Below, piece after piece: positions 35,077 to 44,535 of a stretch of DNA of 64,000 nucleotides; the stretch's first letter is position 1; each line of letters begins with the position of its first letter. Below the pieces are notes generated by a model. It was not told where the DNA came from and made no database searches. It saw only the letters and a program-made list of their open reading frames with translations. The position numbers were made by a program, and so were the translations under genes. The DNA is from Planctobacterium sp965279005 (GTDB lineage: Bacteria; Pseudomonadota; Gammaproteobacteria; Enterobacterales; Alteromonadaceae), in contig CBDIHK010000021.1 in assembly GCA_965279005.1 (NCBI GenBank), forward strand, positions 124,001 through 188,000. The letters are read 5' to 3'.

Positions 35077-35481
35077 CTAATTATCCGCAGCCAATGCTAT
35101 GTCATAGACACCCGCTTTACGCGATGCATCCATGACTTTGACCAGGGTTTCATTGCGTGACAATTTGTCAGCCTGGATCACGACGATGCCCTTTGGGTTC
35201 TCAGCATGCAGCCGCTCGATGTTCGGGCGCAACGCCCTGAAATCAACTTCGCGCCGGTTAATCCAAATTTTATCATTGGCGTCAATTGCGATTAGGATAT
35301 TGGCTTTTTCTTGCACCACAGCGGTTGATGCTTTGGGGGCATCCACCTCAATTCCCGAGAGCTTTATAAAAGTCGCAGTAACAATGAAAAATATCAGCAT
35401 GATGAATACCACATCCAACATGGGGGTAATATCTACTGACGCTTCACTTTCTTGTGATTGGGAATTTACAAACTTACGCAT
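35077..35481 (-). CDS. exbD: ExbD biopolymer transport protein, second TonB2 cluster
   Basis: A 134-residue protein nearly identical in its core to the ExbD at 7813 (VDITPMLDVVFIML then FIVTATFIKLSGIEV). One transmembrane helix with the conserved Asp. The ATG at 35481 has GGAG 8 bases upstream; an earlier in-frame ATG lies inside the preceding exbB. Confidence 0.93.
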   Translation of the reverse strand: MRKFVNSQSQESEASVDITPMLDVVFIMLIFFIVTATFIKLSGIEVDAPKASTAVVQEKANILIAIDANDKIWINRREVDFRALRPNIERLHAENPKGIVVIQADKLSRNETLVKVMDASRKAGVYDIALAADN

Positions 35482-36043
35482 GGTGTTTCTCCGGACGTAG
35501 CGCTGCACTGTCTTTTTCATCAAGGTGCAGCGCATCCCTGACATCAAGTTTTAATCGTTCTGCTTTTTTGACCAGGTAATTACTGATCATCAGGCCAGAT
35601 ATAGCCACAACCATGCCAGCCATAGTAGATACCGTCGCTTTGGATACCCCCCCGGCTGTTGTCCTTGCGTTGTTATCACCGGTAACGGCCAAGGCGTCGA
35701 ATATCTCAAGCATCCCCAGCACCGTGCCTAGCAAACCCAATAGCGGACAAACCTTGACCAGGGTATTGATTAAGTCCAGGTTTCGCTGCATGTCACGGGA
35801 AAGGCGGCTTACCACTAAATTGCGGAACTGCGAGGCTTGCCAACTGGTGTGTTCGTGCCGGCGCGCCCACAAGTTAATCACCACCTTCTTCTTGGACGGA
35901 AAAATGAAAGTAAAAAACATCAACCGCTCAAAAATAAAACACCACATCAACACTGCGACAAAGACAATAATCAGCAGGATATCCCCGCCCAGTTCCAGCA
36001 TATCGCCGAACCAAGGGAACCAGTTGTCGAGTAGTACCAACAT
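35474..36043 (-). CDS. exbB: ExbB proton-channel subunit, second TonB2 cluster
   Basis: A 189-residue ExbB/TolQ family protein with three hydrophobic segments and CPLLGLLGTVLGMLEIFDAL followed by GGVSKATVSTMAGMVVAI. Overlaps the exbD start by 8 bases and follows the long ExbB by 5 bases. Confidence 0.93.
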   Translation of the reverse strand: MLVLLDNWFPWFGDMLELGGDILLIIVFVAVLMWCFIFERLMFFTFIFPSKKKVVINLWARRHEHTSWQASQFRNLVVSRLSRDMQRNLDLINTLVKVCPLLGLLGTVLGMLEIFDALAVTGDNNARTTAGGVSKATVSTMAGMVVAISGLMISNYLVKKAERLKLDVRDALHLDEKDSAALRPEKHHA

Positions 36044-36048
36044 GATGC

Positions 36049-37443
36049 TTACCCTGCCGCTTTTTCAGATTGTAATGCCACCAGGGCAACGGCTTCTTGT
36101 TCAATGATCTGGGACAGCTTGGTGGCTTTACTGTTGACTATGTTGTGCAATAACAATGAAGGGATAGCCACGGTCAAACCCAATACGGTGGTTACCAAGG
36201 CTTGGGAAATGCCTCCCGCCATCAGTTTAGGATCACCAGCACCAAACAAGGTGATCGCCTGGAAGGTGATAATCATACCGGTTACCGTACCTAGCAGCCC
36301 TAGCAGTGGTGCAAGCGCGGCACTGATTTTAAGGAAGGACAAGCCCCAGCTGATGCGCGGCACTTCCTTTAACACCGCTTCACCTAGTTTTAACTCCAGC
36401 GATTCAATATCTTCTTTTTTGTGATCTTGGTACACCTTGAGGATTCGCCCAAGTGCATTGTCGGATGGGTTATCCAGGTCTGATTGCTGTTTTTTGATCT
36501 TCATGTCTTCAAACATCAAGATTAGGAACCGCACCAGAGCCAGCAGCACCACGACAGCGCCCAGGGACAAGATGATGTAACCGATGGCACCGCCTTGGTG
36601 GACGCGCTCGGCTAGGTTGGGGGCGGCGCCCATCAGGGCAATCAGCTGGCCGCGAACCGGATCAATGGTAAAAGGGATCAATGCATTGTTGTTGCCAGCG
36701 ATTTCATTGGCTCCCGCCATATAACGGCTGGAAGGTTGCCTGGCGTATTCCACTAGCTTACCGGTTTCAGGAATGCGCTGTACGTATTTTTCGTCCGCGA
36801 TTAGGTTAAAAGTGCCTACACGGATGACATCCATTTGTTGCTCTTCTCCAGTATTGAGCAATACCGTTTGCTGGGAAGAAACCACCTTGCCTGATTCTAC
36901 CATCTCCCGCTGCAGCTCAAACCAGAGGGCTTCAATTTCTTCCACAGTAGGTAGCTCAGTACTTTCGCTCATCTTCTGGGAAAAGTTAGTCAGGTTGTCA
37001 GTCCGTTCCGGGTAGTGCAACTGGATAAGTGAGTTGTCGAACTGCCCTTGGGCGTCATTGGCAACGATTTGCAATACACCAAACAGCTCTTTTAGCGACC
37101 CAAGGCGCTCCGACAACCTTTCCTGTAATAATGTGATTTGCTGTTCGTTCTGTTCAAACGCGGTTTCTTGCTGGAAACTCAGTTCTTCAGCCGCATCGCG
37201 CTGGGCAATGGTGTCTGCCAACAGTTGCTCTTGTTGGGCTAGGCTATTGCGGAACGCCTGCATCCGCTGTTGGTTTTGGTCAGCATCCTGCCGGTGTCCC
37301 AGCTTTACTTTTTCCAATAACTCATCCATGGATATGGCTTGCTTGTTTGCCATTGCAGAAGGCAAGCACAATAACAAGGCCATACAAAGAGCTACCTGGC
37401 GTAGGATGGTGCAAATTGCTGTTGTTGAATTGTGGTATTTCAT
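36049..37443 (-). CDS. ttpC: Long ExbB (TtpC-like) protein, second TonB2 cluster
   Basis: A 464-residue protein with signal peptide (VALCMALLLCLPSAMA), periplasmic coiled coil (about residues 45-140) and C-terminal channel domain (LAPLLGLLGTVTGMIITFQA, then GGISQALVTTVLGLTVAIPS). Its ATG overlaps the DUF3450 stop (TAATG), showing coupling. Paralogue of the protein at 5918. Confidence 0.85.
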   Translation of the reverse strand: MKYHNSTTAICTILRQVALCMALLLCLPSAMANKQAISMDELLEKVKLGHRQDADQNQQRMQAFRNSLAQQEQLLADTIAQRDAAEELSFQQETAFEQNEQQITLLQERLSERLGSLKELFGVLQIVANDAQGQFDNSLIQLHYPERTDNLTNFSQKMSESTELPTVEEIEALWFELQREMVESGKVVSSQQTVLLNTGEEQQMDVIRVGTFNLIADEKYVQRIPETGKLVEYARQPSSRYMAGANEIAGNNNALIPFTIDPVRGQLIALMGAAPNLAERVHQGGAIGYIILSLGAVVVLLALVRFLILMFEDMKIKKQQSDLDNPSDNALGRILKVYQDHKKEDIESLELKLGEAVLKEVPRISWGLSFLKISAALAPLLGLLGTVTGMIITFQAITLFGAGDPKLMAGGISQALVTTVLGLTVAIPSLLLHNIVNSKATKLSQIIEQEAVALVALQSEKAAG

Positions 37444-38207
37444 TAGCGAGCCTCCACATTAGCCAATAGCGGGATAGTGATAAGCTCGGGGGAAATCTCT
37501 TCCTTGGCGATTTTCAACCCCTTAGCCACGTGGCGCAGGTATTGTTGTTCCGATAGCGGCACCCAAGATTTGTCCAGTTTGTTCCAGTAGCCAACCCTTT
37601 CACCTGCTAAATCCCGGTACAGCAAGCCAACCCGGCCAATACGCAGGAAGTCCACTGCAAACTGTTGGCTATCAACGCTAACCCTACCTTTGTAACTTTC
37701 GATGGTGTAACCAAACTCGATTTCTATCTGGTAGGCCTCGAATACACGACGGCATTTTTCCGAGGTGGTATATTCAGACTTGCGCAAAAGCTCACGCAAA
37801 TCCGCAACCCGTGCCATGCGTTCCTCATATAGGAACGGCACATCCAATTCGATGAAGGTTTCCAGCGCATCCAACATCCTTGAGAGCAAGGGCATAATTT
37901 GGCGTTCAATCAGGGTGGCGTTGTTGATGGAGGTATTGAGTTTGTCGATTTGCAAAGCTTGGTCATCTAGTTGGCGCTTGAGCATGTCGTTGTACATGTT
38001 CAGCCCTTGCAAAACCCGCAGTTCAGTCAAATATTGATTTTCGGCATCAATGCGCTCGGCATTGGACTTGTCGATTTGCGATTGTGCAGACTGGTTATCA
38101 CTTAACCGTGATAGGCCATCTTCTACCAATTGCTCCGTTTTTGACTGTGCCAGGGTGTTGCCTGACGCAGCCAATAGCACAATAAGTGCGGCGCTGCGGA
38201 GTTTCAT
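37443..38207 (-). CDS. DUF3450 periplasmic coiled-coil protein, second TonB2 cluster
   Basis: A 254-residue paralogue of the protein at 5106. It has a signal peptide (ALIVLLAASGNTLA), extended coiled coil and the DUF3450 block CRRVFEAYQIEIEFGYTIES with FLRIGRVGLLYRDL. AAGGAG lies six bases before the ATG. First gene of the cluster. Confidence 0.85.
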   Translation of the reverse strand: MKLRSAALIVLLAASGNTLAQSKTEQLVEDGLSRLSDNQSAQSQIDKSNAERIDAENQYLTELRVLQGLNMYNDMLKRQLDDQALQIDKLNTSINNATLIERQIMPLLSRMLDALETFIELDVPFLYEERMARVADLRELLRKSEYTTSEKCRRVFEAYQIEIEFGYTIESYKGRVSVDSQQFAVDFLRIGRVGLLYRDLAGERVGYWNKLDKSWVPLSEQQYLRHVAKGLKIAKEEISPELITIPLLANVEAR

Positions 38208-38642
38208 GTTCAGCTCCTTGTGTTGGTGGCAGGGGTGCCTTCTAGTTCATTTAGGCAATCACGCTAACAAGTTTCTGACGGGCAAAATTTGTTCTGGATC
38301 AGCTTTTTTTACGAAACTGTTACAAAACTATTCGGAGGATTGCGATACATCAATTCCTCATTTTGCAGCCAAAAAGTAGATGTTCCTAGGTTCGTACGAT
38401 GGTTTGGGCAGTTAACTTAGCCCTTTGTTATATATACCTTTTTGAAAAACTCAGAGGGTCAAAGAAAGCGCTGTGGTGATCCAGTTACAATATTGCTAAT
38501 AAACACCTGCGGTTGATGCTATCGTTGTATGCACAAAATTTTTGGTTTATGTAGCTGTGTTGTGAGCCGAATTGTTTTAATACATGAAATAATCAAACGA
38601 CTTAGAAATAGGCTTATTGGGCAATCTCGAAATCGACTAACG
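38208..38642. other. Divergent intergenic region
   Basis: This 435-base A/T-rich region separates the second TonB2 cluster from the orphan binding-protein gene. It must hold both promoters; -10-like TATATA occurs near 38430. I found no RNA gene, terminator or convincing operator in it. Confidence 0.5.
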
Positions 38643-39434
38643 ATGAAACAAGAAACAAAAGCCAGCGCGGTTAGACACTTGCCAAACACAGCGACGGCGG
38701 TGTTTTTGGCATGTTTATGCCTATTCTGTTCTGGAGCCGCGCATAGCCAAGCGCAAACCATTAATGTATACACTGAAGAATTCTATCCTTTCCAATATTA
38801 CGATGGCGACGGCCATCTTGTCGGTTTTTCAGTGGATATCGTTTCCCAATTATTTGACTTGACTGGTGATGGCATGAATTTGCAGGTACAGCCTTGGGCC
38901 CGGGCGTTCAACACCGTGCTACAGGAAAAAAATGCCATGCTGTTTTCTGTAGCACGCACAGCAGAGCGGGCAAATCAATTTGCCTGGATTGGTAGCTTGC
39001 TCAAAGAAAGGCAGTATTTTTGGGGGCTAAAACAACAATTCCCCAATAATTTGACCGACATAACTTCACTGCATGCGTTTTCGGTTGGGGTTACCACTGA
39101 CTCCAACCATGACCAGTTTCTATCTAGCATCAATTTTCCTAACATCTACCGGGTGACAAAAATTGAACAAAGCACGCAAATGATGTTTAAAGGCAGGGTT
39201 GATTTGGTCATTGGTTCTAAAAGGGGAATGGATTCCCGCTGCAGGAAATTAGCGCTAAATTGCAACTTGGCGACACCAGTGTTAGAAGTTGAGGCCTTGC
39301 ATAATGAGTTTAGCCTGGCCTTTAATGCCAATTCTGACGCCGTATTGATCCAGCGTTACCGGGAGGCATTCGGCCAATTGGTAGCAAATGGTGAACTAGA
39401 GACGCTCAAAGAGGCTTGGGGGATCAGGGACTGA
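38643..39434 (+). CDS. Orphan periplasmic solute-binding protein (SBP_bac_3)
   Basis: A 263-residue exported protein: signal peptide (ATAVFLACLCLFCSGAAHS), then a family 3 solute-binding domain (INVYTEEFYPFQYYDGDGHL, GFSVDIVSQLF, PWARAFNTVLQEKNAMLFS). The C-terminal YREAFGQLVANGELETLKEAWG is the usual end of the fold. The ATG at 38643 places the signal peptide near the N-terminus; an ATG 38 codons earlier is also open. No transporter partners nearby. Confidence 0.82.
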   Translation: MKQETKASAVRHLPNTATAVFLACLCLFCSGAAHSQAQTINVYTEEFYPFQYYDGDGHLVGFSVDIVSQLFDLTGDGMNLQVQPWARAFNTVLQEKNAMLFSVARTAERANQFAWIGSLLKERQYFWGLKQQFPNNLTDITSLHAFSVGVTTDSNHDQFLSSINFPNIYRVTKIEQSTQMMFKGRVDLVIGSKRGMDSRCRKLALNCNLATPVLEVEALHNEFSLAFNANSDAVLIQRYREAFGQLVANGELETLKEAWGIRD

Positions 39435-39445
39435 TAATGCGACAG

Positions 39446-39469
39446 CCTGGGCCATTCGCACAGCCCAGG
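39446..39469. terminator. Weak terminator-like hairpin
   Basis: CCTGGGC / GCCCAGG with a 10-base loop between convergent genes; it lacks a T-run. Confidence 0.35.
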
Positions 39470-39482
39470 TATTACTAGGTTA

Positions 39483-40667
39483 CTAGACTGGGGGCAGCAC
39501 CCGCACACTCACAACATGTTCAACTGCCTCAATCGCAGCAATCAGTCCATCAGTAGGTGCTTGTTCAATATCTATTATGTTGTAGGCTAGATCGCCACGG
39601 CTTTTATTAACCATATCGGCAACGTTAAATTCAAGATCCGCCAACACCCCCAAAACATGGCCTAGTACACCAGAGACGTTACTATTGGCAAAAGTAATGC
39701 GGTAAGTGCCAGGATCCCTGTCCATGGCAATAGCGGGGAAATTGACCGAGTTTTTGATATTACCGTCATGCAAATAGTCTTTGAGCTGGTTGGCTGCCAT
39801 TACCGCGCAATTGTCTTCCGCTTCTTTAGTGCTGGCACCAATGTGGGGCATTGCCAGGACATCGTCCCGTCCCAACAAGCACGGCTCGGGAAAGTCACAG
39901 ATGTATTGGCCTAACTTGCCGTTACCATTGAGGCTGGCGATTACCGCCTCGGCGTCGACAATAGCATCGCGGGCAAAGTTAAGCAAAACCGCGCCATCTT
40001 TTACGTATTGCAAGGTATCGGCATTGATCAGGTGTTTAGTTGCCGGGATAGCGGGCACGTGCAAACTGATATAGTCAGACTTGCCTAGCAAGCTTTGCAG
40101 GTTCTCCATGCGCTCCACCTGGTTAGGCAGACGCCAGGCCGCTTCGACAGACAAAGTGGGATCATAACCCAGCACGTCCATACCCAGCGCCAAGGCCGTT
40201 TCTGCGACCATGGAACCGATGGCCCCCAGGCCGACTACTCCCAGTTTTTTACCGTACAACTCGTTGCCAGCAAAACGCTTTTTCTCGGCTTCCAGCAACT
40301 TGCCCATTTCAGCTGCGTGATCCATCTTGGTGAGGCCTTCTACAAAGCCCATGCCCCTGACAATGCCGCGTGAACCGAGCAACAGGCCGCACAGCACCAA
40401 CTCTTTCACTGCATTGGCATTGGCACCCGGCGTATTAAACACCACAATACCTTGATCAGAGCAATCCTGCATCGGGATATTATTAACACCTGCACCCGCA
40501 CGGGCAATGGCCTTCAACGTATCGGGCAGCACTTCATCGTGCAGTTTATGGCTGCGCAATAAAATCGCATCGGGATGGGCAATATCACCTCCAACTTCAT
40601 AGCCATCGCGGGGAAAGCGATCCAGCCCCTTTACAGAAATACGGTTATAAGTCTTAATCCGAAACAT
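39483..40667 (-). CDS. serA: D-3-phosphoglycerate dehydrogenase
   Basis: A 394-residue enzyme catalysing the first step of serine synthesis. The NAD-binding motif VVGLGAIGSMVAE is near residue 145, substrate and catalytic stretches include ISLHVPAIPATKHLI and LAMPHIGASTKEAEDN (catalytic His), and a C-terminal ACT domain (GVLGHVLGVLADLEFNVADM) gives possible serine feedback. It is the short form without the intervening domain. AGGAGG precedes the ATG; it follows serC by 9 bases. Confidence 0.95.
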   Translation of the reverse strand: MFRIKTYNRISVKGLDRFPRDGYEVGGDIAHPDAILLRSHKLHDEVLPDTLKAIARAGAGVNNIPMQDCSDQGIVVFNTPGANANAVKELVLCGLLLGSRGIVRGMGFVEGLTKMDHAAEMGKLLEAEKKRFAGNELYGKKLGVVGLGAIGSMVAETALALGMDVLGYDPTLSVEAAWRLPNQVERMENLQSLLGKSDYISLHVPAIPATKHLINADTLQYVKDGAVLLNFARDAIVDAEAVIASLNGNGKLGQYICDFPEPCLLGRDDVLAMPHIGASTKEAEDNCAVMAANQLKDYLHDGNIKNSVNFPAIAMDRDPGTYRITFANSNVSGVLGHVLGVLADLEFNVADMVNKSRGDLAYNIIDIEQAPTDGLIAAIEAVEHVVSVRVLPPV

Positions 40668-40676
40668 TGTGCCCTC

Positions 40677-41792
40677 CTAGGCAGTGACTTGTTGGTACGC
40701 CCAGTCTATCCAAGGCATTAGCGCTTCAAGATCTGATGCCTCTACGGTGGCGCCACACCAGATACGCAGGCCTGAAGGGGCATCGCGGTAAGCTCCAATG
40801 TCGTAGGCGGCGCCCTCTTGCTCTAACAGTTTCACCATCTGCTTAACTTGCTCCTCGGAAGCATCCAGGGTAAGGCAAACGCTGGTATTACTGATGGTAT
40901 TGCTTGCTTTGGCTAGGAATTGAATCCACTTATGTTCGGCTACAAACGCTTTGACCACAGCCAGGTTCTGTTCTGATTTGGCAATTGTGCCGGAGACACC
41001 ACCGAGTTGCTCAACCCAAGCCAGGGCATCCAAGTAATCCGCAACACACAACATGGATGGTGTATTGATAGTGGCACCTTTAAAAACACCTTCAATAAGC
41101 TTGCCGCCTTTTGTGAGCCGGAAGATTTTTGGCAATGGCCACGGTGGTGTGTAGGATTCCAACCGTTCCACCGCCCTTGGGCTCAGGATCAACATGCCGT
41201 GAGCGCCTTCGCCGCCCAGCACTTTTTGCCAGGAATAGGTAACAACGTCGAGTTTTTGCCAAGGCATGTCCATGGCAAACACTGCAGATGTCGCATCACA
41301 AATAGTCAAACCTTCGCGATCATCGGCTATCCAGTCGCCATTGGGTACTTTTACCCCAGAGGTAGTGCCATTGTAGGTAAACACCACATCGCGGCTAAAA
41401 TCGATTTGGCCTAAGTCCGGTAAATCGCCATAGCCCGCTTCAAAGCGGCGCACATCGTCAAGTTTTAGCTGCTTGGTGACATCGGTTATCCAGCCTGAAC
41501 CAAAAGATTCCCAAGCCAATATGTCCAAACCACGGGCACCGAGCAATGACCACATGGCCATTTCAACCGCCCCTGTATCTGAAGCGGGAACCACACCCAC
41601 CCGGTAGCCTTCGGGTAAACCCAATAATTCTGCAGTCTTACTGCACGCCAAACCGAGCGCCTGCTTGCCGATAGTTGAGCGGTGCGAACGGCCTAATGTG
41701 GAGATGTCTAGGTTATTGACATCATAGCCGGGGCGCTTGGAACAGGGACCCGAAGAAAAATTAGGATTGGCGGGTTTAACCGTTGGTTTCAT
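40677..41792 (-). CDS. serC: Phosphoserine aminotransferase
   Basis: A 371-residue PLP enzyme converting 3-phosphohydroxypyruvate to phosphoserine. It belongs to the SerC subgroup common in Alphaproteobacteria and some marine gammas (NPNFSSGPCSKRPGYDV, LGRSHRSTIGK), not the E. coli-like group. The PLP lysine is in VVTYSWQKVLGGEGAHG. GAGG lies before the ATG. With serA it forms a serine operon. Confidence 0.94.
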   Translation of the reverse strand: MKPTVKPANPNFSSGPCSKRPGYDVNNLDISTLGRSHRSTIGKQALGLACSKTAELLGLPEGYRVGVVPASDTGAVEMAMWSLLGARGLDILAWESFGSGWITDVTKQLKLDDVRRFEAGYGDLPDLGQIDFSRDVVFTYNGTTSGVKVPNGDWIADDREGLTICDATSAVFAMDMPWQKLDVVTYSWQKVLGGEGAHGMLILSPRAVERLESYTPPWPLPKIFRLTKGGKLIEGVFKGATINTPSMLCVADYLDALAWVEQLGGVSGTIAKSEQNLAVVKAFVAEHKWIQFLAKASNTISNTSVCLTLDASEEQVKQMVKLLEQEGAAYDIGAYRDAPSGLRIWCGATVEASDLEALMPWIDWAYQQVTA

Positions 41793-41952
41793 TGCTTACC
41801 TCGTTTGGAAAAAAGACGGGATGGTTAAAGGAAAGTGTAAGCAATCATATTAGGCTAGGCTGGTATAATACAAGCGGGGTTTTAAAACGCTTTCGCACAA
41901 TGTGTTAGATAATGGCATAACAGGTGTTCCAATACCCATTACGCCATTATGA

Positions 41953-42930
41953 TTAAGCTTCCCGCTGCATATATTCTTGGTATGTAGCTACTTCGTTTTT
42001 CGAGCCCATAATTACAGGCACGCGTTGGTGGATTTCAGAAGGCATAATTTCCATGATCCTGCCGGTGCCGGTAGACGCCATACCACCCGCTTGTTCCATC
42101 AAAAATGACATTGGGTTGGCCTCATACAACAGGCGCAGCTTACCCGCCTTTTTCGGCTCACGGTGATCATAGGGATAGGCAAAAATGCCACCGCGGCATA
42201 ACAAACGGTGGATATCACCCACCATGGCAGCCACCCAGCGCATATTGTAATTTTTGCCCCGCGGGCCAGTTTCCCCTGCCAACAAGTCTTCCACATAGGC
42301 TGCCGTTTGCGGTTCCCAATGGCGCTGGTTGGACATGTTTATGGCAAACTCAGCGGTATCTTCTGGCACCTTGACATTGCCCCGGGTCAAAAGGAAACCA
42401 CCATGGGTTTTGTCGAGGGTATAAATATGGGTTCCACGACCAGTAGTAAGTACCAACATAGTAGAAGGACCATACAGGACATAACCCGCAGCTACCATTT
42501 GCGTTCCAGGTTGCAAAAACGCTGAAGGATCATCTGCCTGCATCCACTGTGGCGCATGCAGGATAGAAAAGATAGTTCCAATCAAGCTGTTAATGTCGGT
42601 ATTGGAAGAACCATCCAAGGGGTCAAAACTCACCAAGTATTTGCCTTCGGGATGGCACGGGACGACAGTGTCTTCTTCTTCAGAGGAGATAGCTTTGACA
42701 TAGCCTGATTCACTTAAAATATCTTTTAAGATTTGGTTGGAGATCACATCCAGTTTTTTCTGGCGCTCACCTTGTACATTATCACTCAAGGTAGAACCTA
42801 ACACACCCGCCAATTCACCTTGGCCAACCCGGAATGAGATCTCTTTACAACCGGCCAATAGGGTGCGGATAAGCAGGATCAATTCCAACGGTGCACCGTC
42901 TTCCTGCAACTGGGAATTTAGTCGTTTCAT
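41953..42930 (-). CDS. fbp: Fructose-1,6-bisphosphatase class I
   Basis: A 325-residue gluconeogenic phosphatase. The metal/substrate motif VSFDPLDGSSNTDIN is near residue 115; EEEDTVV and YPYDHREPKKAGKLRLLYE are further family blocks. The ATG at 42930 gives the usual family length; the frame extends 34 codons upstream without similarity. An imperfect 11-bp hairpin (41910-41949) follows the stop and might terminate it. Confidence 0.95.
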   Translation of the reverse strand: MKRLNSQLQEDGAPLELILLIRTLLAGCKEISFRVGQGELAGVLGSTLSDNVQGERQKKLDVISNQILKDILSESGYVKAISSEEEDTVVPCHPEGKYLVSFDPLDGSSNTDINSLIGTIFSILHAPQWMQADDPSAFLQPGTQMVAAGYVLYGPSTMLVLTTGRGTHIYTLDKTHGGFLLTRGNVKVPEDTAEFAINMSNQRHWEPQTAAYVEDLLAGETGPRGKNYNMRWVAAMVGDIHRLLCRGGIFAYPYDHREPKKAGKLRLLYEANPMSFLMEQAGGMASTGTGRIMEIMPSEIHQRVPVIMGSKNEVATYQEYMQREA

Positions 42931-43123
42931 AAAAGTTTTCCAGTACCTTTGCTTTGTATAATCATGATGTAGGGTAAAAAGCTGCGTTATTCTTTTTGTT
43001 GATGCAGCTATGGGTAGGCGATTGTAAAGCAATTAGTTACATTTAGCATCTTTTGCCCTTGCATTCTTATGCCAGCCCACTAACCTGTTGCCTGCCAAAA
43101 AAGAGAAAAATAAGGCCACCTTT

Positions 43124-44521
43124 GTGAGCGCAGTAAATCCGGACAAACCCGAGCACCTCCACATATTAGGTATTTGTGGTACCTTTATGGGCGGTATCGC
43201 CGCCATTGCCAAAAGTTTAGGCTATAAAGTCAGTGGCTGTGACCAGAACGTTTACCCGCCTATGAGCACCCAGTTGCAAGCCCTGGGTATTGAACTGGTC
43301 CAAGGGTACGACCCACAGCAGTTGGATGTGGGGCCAGACCTGGTAATAGTGGGCAATGCCATGTCCAGGGGTAACCCGCTTGTTGAAGCAGTGCTAAACC
43401 GCAAACTACCCTATACCAGTGGGCCACAATGGTTATTGGATAACTTCCTCAACCAGCGTTGGGTGCTGGCAGTGTCTGGCACCCATGGCAAAACCACTAC
43501 TAGTAGTATGTTGGCCTGGATATTGGAATACGCCGGCATGTCCCCCGGCTTTTTAATTGGTGGTGTGCCTGAAAATTTTGGCGTTTCAGCGCGGGTAGGC
43601 GGCTCGGATTTTTTTGTTATTGAAGCCGATGAATATGACACCGCATTTTTTGATAAACGCAGTAAGTTTGTACACTACCGCCCAAATACCCTTGTCATCA
43701 ACAACCTAGAATTTGACCACGCCGACATATTTGATGACCTTGCCGCAATCCAAAAACAGTTTCACCACCTAGTCCGTATGGTGCCTGGGGATGGACTAAT
43801 TGTGGCGCCAGGTGACGAAGCCGCGATCCAAAACACCTTAGCCATGGGCTGTTGGAGCCAGACCCAGTTTTTCGGCAGCCCGGGAGCCGATTGGCAATGC
43901 CAGCTACTCAAAGCAGACGGCAGCGAGTTTGTGGTGAAGTTCCAAAACCAAGATGCAGCAAAAGTAAGCTGGGATCTGATTGGGGAACACAACGTCGCCA
44001 ATGCGACAATGGCAATTGCCGCGGCACGCCACGTGGGTGTAGTACCCGATATTGCCGCCGAAGCCCTGGCACAATTTAAAAATGTAAAGCGACGCATGCA
44101 ATTGCGCGGAGAGGAAAATGGCATAAGGGTTTATGATGACTTTGCCCACCACCCCACCGCAATTAAAACCACGCTGGGTGGTTTGCGCGCGAAAGTTGGT
44201 ACAAAAAAAATCATCGCAGTACTGGAGCCCCGCTCCAACACGATGAAAATGGGAGTACATAAAGACAGCCTAATTGGCTCCCTGCAAACCGCTGATGAGA
44301 TTGTGCTATTTGAACCTCCGGGTCTCGGCTGGTCTTTGCAAGACGCCGCTAGCGCGAGTGCCAAACCAATTGCGATCCATAACCAGCTAGGGCAGGTAAT
44401 AGAGCATGTCATAGACAGCGCAACAGCGGGCGACCAAGTTTTAGTGATGAGCAATGGAGGCTTTGGTAATATCCATGATAAGTTGTTGCAGCGCTTGGCA
44501 AGCAAAAGCGATGGCAAATAA
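43124..44521 (+). CDS. mpl: UDP-MurNAc:tripeptide ligase Mpl (murein recycling)
   Basis: A 465-residue Mur-ligase family enzyme that joins recycled L-Ala-gamma-D-Glu-mDap to UDP-MurNAc. The N-terminal HILGICGTFMGGIAAIAKSLG is diagnostic of Mpl; the ATP loop is SGTHGKTTTSSM and VYDDFAHHPTAI is in the C-terminal part. The GTG at 43124 has AAGG 8 bases upstream; a TTG at 43088 is an alternative adding 12 residues. Forms an operon with ubiX, 14 bases downstream, as in other gammaproteobacteria. Confidence 0.93.
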   Translation: MSAVNPDKPEHLHILGICGTFMGGIAAIAKSLGYKVSGCDQNVYPPMSTQLQALGIELVQGYDPQQLDVGPDLVIVGNAMSRGNPLVEAVLNRKLPYTSGPQWLLDNFLNQRWVLAVSGTHGKTTTSSMLAWILEYAGMSPGFLIGGVPENFGVSARVGGSDFFVIEADEYDTAFFDKRSKFVHYRPNTLVINNLEFDHADIFDDLAAIQKQFHHLVRMVPGDGLIVAPGDEAAIQNTLAMGCWSQTQFFGSPGADWQCQLLKADGSEFVVKFQNQDAAKVSWDLIGEHNVANATMAIAAARHVGVVPDIAAEALAQFKNVKRRMQLRGEENGIRVYDDFAHHPTAIKTTLGGLRAKVGTKKIIAVLEPRSNTMKMGVHKDSLIGSLQTADEIVLFEPPGLGWSLQDAASASAKPIAIHNQLGQVIEHVIDSATAGDQVLVMSNGGFGNIHDKLLQRLASKSDGK

Positions 44522-44535
44522 AACAGGAGCGGCTT

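Noticed and set aside
38330..38355. Pho-box-like CTGTTAC-AAAA-CTATTCG near the second TonB2 promoter
   Set aside because: Only the first unit is a fair match and it faces the binding-protein gene; below the standard used for the other sites.
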